Below are positions 58,374 to 64,000 of a DNA stretch of 64,000 nt, one piece after another. Numbering within the stretch: the stretch's first letter is position 1; each line of letters opens with the position of its first letter. A program made the translations under genes and the position numbers. The DNA is from Torulaspora globosa (lineage: Eukaryota; Ascomycota; Saccharomycetes; Saccharomycetales; Saccharomycetaceae): contig NC_050729.1 in the NCBI RefSeq assembly GCF_014133895.1, positions 992,001-1,056,000 on the forward strand, written 5' to 3'. A model generated the notes under the pieces. It was not told where the DNA came from. It saw only the letters and a list, made by a program, of their open reading frames with translations, and did not search any database.

Positions 58374-61300
58374 ATGGGAGCAGAATCTCAGGTGGATGAA
58401 CGACAAGAGACGGCCAGGAAGTATGTTCCCATAATCGAACGGGTGTATGCTGGTGTTAACCAAGACATTTCGGAGTCGAGTCTGCTAGGTGAGCTGCTCA
58501 AGCTAATAGCACAATTGCCCAAGGATTTCCACTTATTTTGTGATCCGTATTTCGAACCTATTTCGATCTTTTGCCTGACGATCTTTTCGTTCAATGAGCA
58601 GGAGACTATGACATGGTTGAAGAATAGGTTCAATCCTGCGTTGGCGAGCTGTGACAGATGTATACTGAACTTCACCCGCGGTAAGTGTAAGATGTTGCAG
58701 CATTTTGCGATACAGAGACATGTACCGCATGAACATGTCGCTAAATTCAACGACATTGTGTGCCTTTGGAGGATTGAGGCTGTTCTGCCAGTACTACGCC
58801 AAATCTCCAACGATGATAATACTGCGGTGCGGGTCTCTCGGGAGATTGAACTTGCAGTTTACGAGTGCATTTGCAATCCTCACATGCTGAGACTGAACAA
58901 AGAGTTTAAAATGACATTTGATGCTATCTTTAAATTCCTCTATTTGTCGAAGGAATCGTGCCTGGACCCTGATTCCTCAGAGCTAATGAAGACGTTTCTT
59001 GCGGGAATGATATACTGTTGGTGTGAGGGAACCACAGAACAGATCAAATGGGCTCGTGCAATCCTGAAGAAGCTGCTGATTGAGAAATTTTCGCTTAACG
59101 CTAAAACGATCACCCCAGACATTCTAGAGGAGGTCAACATTCATTTACTGTTTTTGCAAAATCCGGCGAATTGGAATGAAATGATCGTTTCGCAGTTTTG
59201 GTCTCGGTTAATACCAGTTTTCTCGTTCTTCGACAAGGACTCATTCATAGAGAATTTTGAAGTGCCTAAGAATATTGAATCATTGAAAAAAACGTACAGG
59301 TTTCCCATTGAGTCTATTTTTAAACTGTGGTATCATCATTTGGGAAAGAGCTATCGAGATAAGCCGCTCGAGTTCCTGTTGCGAGGTCTTGACATGCTCC
59401 TTGAGAAATTGGGACCACAGTTCTGGTCCAAGATAGATCCGTACACGTTTCATAGCATTTTGGACATCGTATTTGACCAAGATTATTTTGCAAGCAAATT
59501 GATCAGAATTCAAGATAATGAGATACCAGAGGATGATATAGAGCTGGTTCTCTCGTTTTCAGGGTGTATAACCGATATGGTGTCGTGGACATTGGCGTTT
59601 TACCGCTCGCTGACCGATTCGAAAAGGATCCAGATGGTTAAAAAGGTTTCAATGGCATTTCTGAGGGTAATAACAAATCAATCTTCTCTTAAGTCAATTC
59701 CCAAGGCATGCTTGATGAATTCCTCCACAGCACTTCTCGCTGCCGTGCTGACCATCAGTAACGAAGAGCGAGAGAAGCTCTATGAGAAAGATGACTTCGA
59801 AGTTATATTGTACTCGAAGACGGATTCAAGAGCGTTACTCAACAATTCTCTAATCCAAGATACGGTAATTCGCTCAGCTACCAATCCTACTGAACTGTAC
59901 CCTGGATTGGGTGACTCTACAACTTCCGTTTCGACATCCGCAATGATGGTCCTTACAAAGTGCATCAGTTTTGATATTTTAATGTTGTGCCAGACGTCTT
60001 ACAAACTTTACTCGGGAAAACATATCAATAGCATCCCATTCAGTGATAGCCTGCTCAAAAGCCTCACTGAAAAACTGGATCTGCGTTCTTTTCATGATGG
60101 TCCTCTGTTGGCAAAACAGCTTTTGGTGTCATTGAAGGATATCAATGGACTGTTGGTGATCTCTTCAAAAGATCATAGTACGCACAACGCCCACGTCAAG
60201 AGTTTTTTGCAGCTTTGCACAATTTTGGTGGGAAAGTTTGCCGATATATTACCCAAACAACTTTCTACCGTGTTAGCTGATGAAGAGGCGGCTCAGGGCT
60301 TTTGGTCATGTATATTCTCACCCAATACCGAGCTTTACCAAGCCGCCACAAATATTCTTTACGACACATTCGATGTGGAAGGTAGATTGGAGGGTATTCA
60401 GGCCATCTTAGCTGGTAATTTGACTGCGCATCTTCGTGCCATAAATCGTGTTTTGCATCAACTGATAAAATGTGAATTTTATGAGCCATGCCCAAGGGCA
60501 ATCCGTGTTCTTATGGATATTGTCACTGCATTTACAGACCCTATTGGAGGTGTTTTTTCAAATTTTACGGCGCTAAAAAGAGATGAAACAGATCAGCAGC
60601 TTTATCTTTTCTGGGAATTGGCCTGGTCATTCCTAGATACCATCTATCGTTGTACGTTGATTTGGGCCACCAAATACGAGTACTCGGAGCTTGAAAACTT
60701 CACGAAAGATACTTTAGACCTCAGTAGAGCGTTGGTTGATTCCTACAGGGAGTTCACGGATATTTTGCAGGGCTCAGGGAGAGATTTCTTTGCAAGTATT
60801 TCTAAGGCTGTCAGAAACATGCTTTATTGGCTAAGATTGAGTGATCAAATCCTTTTAGATTCATGCGTGAAGCTTATTGTCAGTACTTCCGATTTGGCCG
60901 GTGAAAAGCACATCAGCTTCAGCGATGATTTGGTGGAACAAATGGCTAAATACGGTTCAAAAGCTAAAAAATACTCTAATAAGCTATCTGAACAACAAGC
61001 AGCCGAGATACTAACCAAATCCAGAAACTTCAACCATGAGCTAACGGATAAAGTGGTTGCTGAAGCTGAAGCCTACCACAAAGAGAAGGCTTTAAGTAAG
61101 CTGGGCACTGTCACACCCACAAGACTGTCACCATCACCATCTGCAGAGTCCAGGGCTGACTTTTTGCAAAGGAAGGCTGTCGCTTCTTCTATTACTGGTC
61201 GGCCAAAATCTACTCAGCCCAAGATCACTTCCTTTGGCACTTTGCAAGCTGGAGCGATGGCCAAACTGCAAAGCAGAACGCCTAAACCACTGTCTAAGAT

Positions 61301-64000
61301 GGAGCTTGCAAGGCGGCAGCTACTCAGTAACAGGGTGGTGCATCCTCCAAGTAACACAGTCTTTCATAGCAAGTCAAAGCCAATTGCGACCAGGAATGGA
61401 GACAGCAGTAGCGACGAGAGTGAAGATGATATTGAAACAGCTAGAGAACTTTTTGCGACAGCGAAGGCAAAAGGAGCAGGAATTCAGACTCTCGATATCA
61501 ATGGTAAAGTCGTCCATAAAAGTACTAGCGCTGAGCGCGCCAAAATAGAGGAAGAAAACATGCGAAGGAGGCTCAATGTTGATCTTAATCCCTTATATGA
61601 GACTGCTTTGCAATGGGACTACACGAAGAGTGGCGATTACCCAGATGATAACTCTGCGCACCTGTACAAGAAAGTCAAAGATTCTTTTACCTCTGTGGCG
61701 GAATACAGGGAAATTATAAGGCCTCTTCTTCTACTAGAATGCTGGCAGAGTTTGTGCTCCACCAGGGATAGAGAAGATAATAAACCGTTCAGTATAATTG
61801 TCGGCAATAGGACCGCCGTATCCGATTTTTACGATGTCTATGCATCCATCACAAGAACTATGATACAGGAAGCGGGCATCACAGACTCTGATCTCATCGT
61901 TTTAGCATACTTCTCTGGTAATGAGAACTTATCGACATTGAAGAACGAGGATTTCAAGAAAGCTGCCCATACATGTTTGGCTAAAGTCCGGACGTTAAAA
62001 TACACGAAGGGCAATAATGTTGACATTACGCTGAGAATTCATAGAAATCATAACTTTTCGAAGTTCTTAACCCTGAGATCAGAGATTTATGCCGTAAAGG
62101 TGATGCAAATGACGACTGTTGAAAGAGAATATTCCTCGCTTGAGGCACTGGAATACTACGATCTAGTAGGCGAGATTCTGCGTGCGGCACCATCGCAATC
62201 CGTCGACGTTGATGAAAAGGAGATCGAGACTGTCAAGTCCAACTATAAGCTGAACTCCTCTCAGGCAGAGGCAATTGTTAAAACTGTCTCCAAGGAAGGC
62301 TTTTCTCTGATTCAAGGTCCACCCGGTACTGGTAAGACTAAAACAATTTTGGGAATTATTGGCTACTTCTTGTCGACACGCAATACTTTGCCCATGAATG
62401 TCATCCAGGCACCTAAAGGTGCTGGACCCACAACGACAGAGCAACTATTGAAGAAGCAGAAAATACTTATCTGCGCACCGAGTAATGCGGCCGTCGATGA
62501 AATAGTTCTTCGTCTGAAAGGTGGCATCTTAAACCGAGACGGAGGGAAATTCCAGCCTAGTATCGTCCGTGTGGGCCGCTCTGATGCCGTAAATGCAGCT
62601 ATAAGGGACCTCACCCTAGAAGAACTGGTTGACAAACAGGTTAATCAGAAGAATTACGAGTTCTCCACTAATCCTGAGCTGGAGAAAAAGTTTAGTTCTG
62701 CGGTTTCTAAGAGAAGAGAGCTGAGAGCAAAGTTGGATGCAGAAAATGGGTCTGTATCTAGCTCTCTGTCCACAGAAGATATCGCGAAATTACAGATGCA
62801 AATCAGAGAGCTCAGTAAGGAACTGAACGAGCTGGGTAGAGAGCGTGATGAAATTAGGGAGCGAAACTCGGTTAACTACAGGAATAGAGAGCTAGATCGA
62901 CGCAATGCTCAAGCACGCATTCTGGCAAGTAGTAATGTCATATGTTCAACGCTATCTGGTTCAGCGCATGATGTACTTTCTTCTCTGGGTGTGAAGTTTG
63001 ATACAGTAATCGTCGATGAAGCATGTCAATGTACTGAGCTTTCATCGATAATACCGCTTCGTTATGGAGGCAAGCGTTGCATTATGGTCGGTGATCCAAA
63101 TCAGTTGCCACCGACCGTCCTATCTGGAGCGGCCAGTAATTTTGGCTATAATCAGTCGCTGTTTGTGCGAATGGAGAAGCACAGCCTGCCTTACTTACTG
63201 GATGTTCAGTATCGTATGCATCCGTCCATCAGTAAATTCCCGTCGTCGGAGTTTTATAATGGTCGCTTAAAGGACGGCCCTGATGTTGAGGAGATGAACA
63301 TTCGTCCATGGCATAAAGAAGTTTCCATGGCGCCCTACAAATTCTTCGATATAGTGACCGGTCGAGAATCTCAAAATTCCAAGAGTATGTCTTACGTCAA
63401 TATGGAAGAGATACGTGTGGCAATAGAATTGATCGAAGGCCTTTTGAATAAATATGAAAGAGAGGTCGACTTTTCGGGGAAAATTGGTATAATTTCACCT
63501 TACAAGGAACAGGTTTTGACGATGAAAAGGCAATTCCGGTCTTATTTCGGCGCGTCTATCGCACAATATGTCGATTTCAATACCATTGATGGTTTCCAAG
63601 GTCAAGAGAAGGAGATTATCGTAATATCATGCGTTCGTGCTGACGATTCTAAATCTAGCGTGGGTTTCTTGAAAGATTTCCGTCGTATGAATGTTGCCTT
63701 GACTAGAGCTAAAACTAGTATGTGGATTTTGGGTCATCAAAGCTCCCTGACCAAAAATAAACTTTGGAGGCATCTCATCAGTAATGCGAAGGAAAGAGGT
63801 TGCCTGGAGCCTGCATGTCCCGGGTTTCTCAAGAAGACAGCTACCGAGACTCAGCGCATTCTGAAGAGATACGAAGCACAGCAAGCTGCGCTGCCAAAGG
63901 AAGACGATTATGATCCACATAGCAGGGAGTATATTAAGAAGCCTCAACGGCAAAAACGGAGGCATGACCAAGCTTACGATGGCGGCAATGCAAGTGGTCA
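58374..64000 (+). CDS. SEN1: RNA/DNA helicase and termination factor Sen1 (3' end beyond window)
   Basis: The open frame runs from ATG 58374 to the window edge, giving about 1,875 residues of a protein that is ~2,231 long in S. cerevisiae. Sen1 is the superfamily 1 helicase of the Nrd1-Nab3-Sen1 complex that ends non-coding transcription and resolves R-loops. The N-terminal ~1,000 residues are helical and bind RNA polymerase II (CKMLQHFAIQRHVPHEHVAK, ACLMNS). A basic/Ser linker precedes the helicase core: Walker A GPPGTGKT (1315-1322), CAPSNAAVDE, motif II DEACQ (1548-1552), GDPNQLPPTV, QYRMHPSIS, and DGFQGQEKE with RRMNVALTRAK. The basic C-terminal tail is cut off by the window. Confidence 0.97.
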   Translation, partial: MGAESQVDERQETARKYVPIIERVYAGVNQDISESSLLGELLKLIAQLPKDFHLFCDPYFEPISIFCLTIFSFNEQETMTWLKNRFNPALASCDRCILNFTRGKCKMLQHFAIQRHVPHEHVAKFNDIVCLWRIEAVLPVLRQISNDDNTAVRVSREIELAVYECICNPHMLRLNKEFKMTFDAIFKFLYLSKESCLDPDSSELMKTFLAGMIYCWCEGTTEQIKWARAILKKLLIEKFSLNAKTITPDILEEVNIHLLFLQNPANWNEMIVSQFWSRLIPVFSFFDKDSFIENFEVPKNIESLKKTYRFPIESIFKLWYHHLGKSYRDKPLEFLLRGLDMLLEKLGPQFWSKIDPYTFHSILDIVFDQDYFASKLIRIQDNEIPEDDIELVLSFSGCITDMVSWTLAFYRSLTDSKRIQMVKKVSMAFLRVITNQSSLKSIPKACLMNSSTALLAAVLTISNEEREKLYEKDDFEVILYSKTDSRALLNNSLIQDTVIRSATNPTELYPGLGDSTTSVSTSAMMVLTKCISFDILMLCQTSYKLYSGKHINSIPFSDSLLKSLTEKLDLRSFHDGPLLAKQLLVSLKDINGLLVISSKDHSTHNAHVKSFLQLCTILVGKFADILPKQLSTVLADEEAAQGFWSCIFSPNTELYQAATNILYDTFDVEGRLEGIQAILAGNLTAHLRAINRVLHQLIKCEFYEPCPRAIRVLMDIVTAFTDPIGGVFSNFTALKRDETDQQLYLFWELAWSFLDTIYRCTLIWATKYEYSELENFTKDTLDLSRALVDSYREFTDILQGSGRDFFASISKAVRNMLYWLRLSDQILLDSCVKLIVSTSDLAGEKHISFSDDLVEQMAKYGSKAKKYSNKLSEQQAAEILTKSRNFNHELTDKVVAEAEAYHKEKALSKLGTVTPTRLSPSPSAESRADFLQRKAVASSITGRPKSTQPKITSFGTLQAGAMAKLQSRTPKPLSKMELARRQLLSNRVVHPPSNTVFHSKSKPIATRNGDSSSDESEDDIETARELFATAKAKGAGIQTLDINGKVVHKSTSAERAKIEEENMRRRLNVDLNPLYETALQWDYTKSGDYPDDNSAHLYKKVKDSFTSVAEYREIIRPLLLLECWQSLCSTRDREDNKPFSIIVGNRTAVSDFYDVYASITRTMIQEAGITDSDLIVLAYFSGNENLSTLKNEDFKKAAHTCLAKVRTLKYTKGNNVDITLRIHRNHNFSKFLTLRSEIYAVKVMQMTTVEREYSSLEALEYYDLVGEILRAAPSQSVDVDEKEIETVKSNYKLNSSQAEAIVKTVSKEGFSLIQGPPGTGKTKTILGIIGYFLSTRNTLPMNVIQAPKGAGPTTTEQLLKKQKILICAPSNAAVDEIVLRLKGGILNRDGGKFQPSIVRVGRSDAVNAAIRDLTLEELVDKQVNQKNYEFSTNPELEKKFSSAVSKRRELRAKLDAENGSVSSSLSTEDIAKLQMQIRELSKELNELGRERDEIRERNSVNYRNRELDRRNAQARILASSNVICSTLSGSAHDVLSSLGVKFDTVIVDEACQCTELSSIIPLRYGGKRCIMVGDPNQLPPTVLSGAASNFGYNQSLFVRMEKHSLPYLLDVQYRMHPSISKFPSSEFYNGRLKDGPDVEEMNIRPWHKEVSMAPYKFFDIVTGRESQNSKSMSYVNMEEIRVAIELIEGLLNKYEREVDFSGKIGIISPYKEQVLTMKRQFRSYFGASIAQYVDFNTIDGFQGQEKEIIVISCVRADDSKSSVGFLKDFRRMNVALTRAKTSMWILGHQSSLTKNKLWRHLISNAKERGCLEPACPGFLKKTATETQRILKRYEAQQAALPKEDDYDPHSREYIKKPQRQKRRHDQAYDGGNASG

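Overview
This window is nuclear DNA from a budding yeast of the family Saccharomycetaceae. The genes are compact and almost all intronless, and most proteins align along their full length with known Saccharomyces cerevisiae proteins. The one spliced gene has a yeast-type intron (GTAAGT / TGCTAAC / CAG). The three tRNA genes are typical yeast tRNAs, and Reb1-, Rpn4- and GATA-type promoter sites are present. The gene order interleaves blocks that lie on two different S. cerevisiae chromosome tracks: INH1/STF1-LYS20/21-CDC53-SRF1 with YDL183C-RPL41-VMA1, and YKL190-196 with YLR419-430 plus YML054-055. That pattern is expected of a lineage that did not undergo the whole-genome duplication (a Torulaspora/Zygosaccharomyces/Lachancea-like yeast). 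The genus cannot be fixed from sequence reading alone.

Layout. 1-12.5 kb: ATPase inhibitor (INH1/STF1), homocitrate synthase (LYS20/21), cullin CDC53, phospholipase D regulator SRF1, the mitochondrial YDL183C protein, the 25-codon RPL41, and VMA1 with a full-size VDE-type intein. 12.5-19.5 kb: tRNA-Gly(GCC), RAD7, the DEAH-type helicase YLR419W and tRNA-Leu(UAA). 20-26.7 kb: a DAL5-family permease with GATA sites upstream, spliced CNB1, DPH2, URA4, RPN13 and a CinA-like gene that I do not recall from S. cerevisiae. 27-41.5 kb: DCK1, ACP1, SDS22, MST1, ATG17, NTR1/SPP382, MIA40 and YKT6. 41.6-45.3 kb: tRNA-Asn(GUU) followed by a decayed Ty3/gypsy retrotransposon. 45.8-64 kb: CYB2, TUS1, TDA5, SPC2, MAG2, CRN1 and the first ~1,875 codons of SEN1, which runs off the right edge.

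The genes are mostly housekeeping and do not form one pathway. Several are mitochondrial: INH1, YDL183C, ACP1, MST1, MIA40 and CYB2. Others act in proteostasis (CDC53, RPN13, RAD7), Rho signalling and the cytoskeleton (DCK1, TUS1, CRN1), and RNA metabolism (YLR419W, NTR1, SEN1). The most notable non-housekeeping items are the VMA1 intein with all its key nuclease residues, the dead Ty3-like element next to a tRNA with an inverted protease fragment inside it, and the CinA-like gene with altered active-site residues. Several long reading frames begin at GTG or TTG if read to their 5' limit. I moved those starts to the first ATG that agrees with the protein family.
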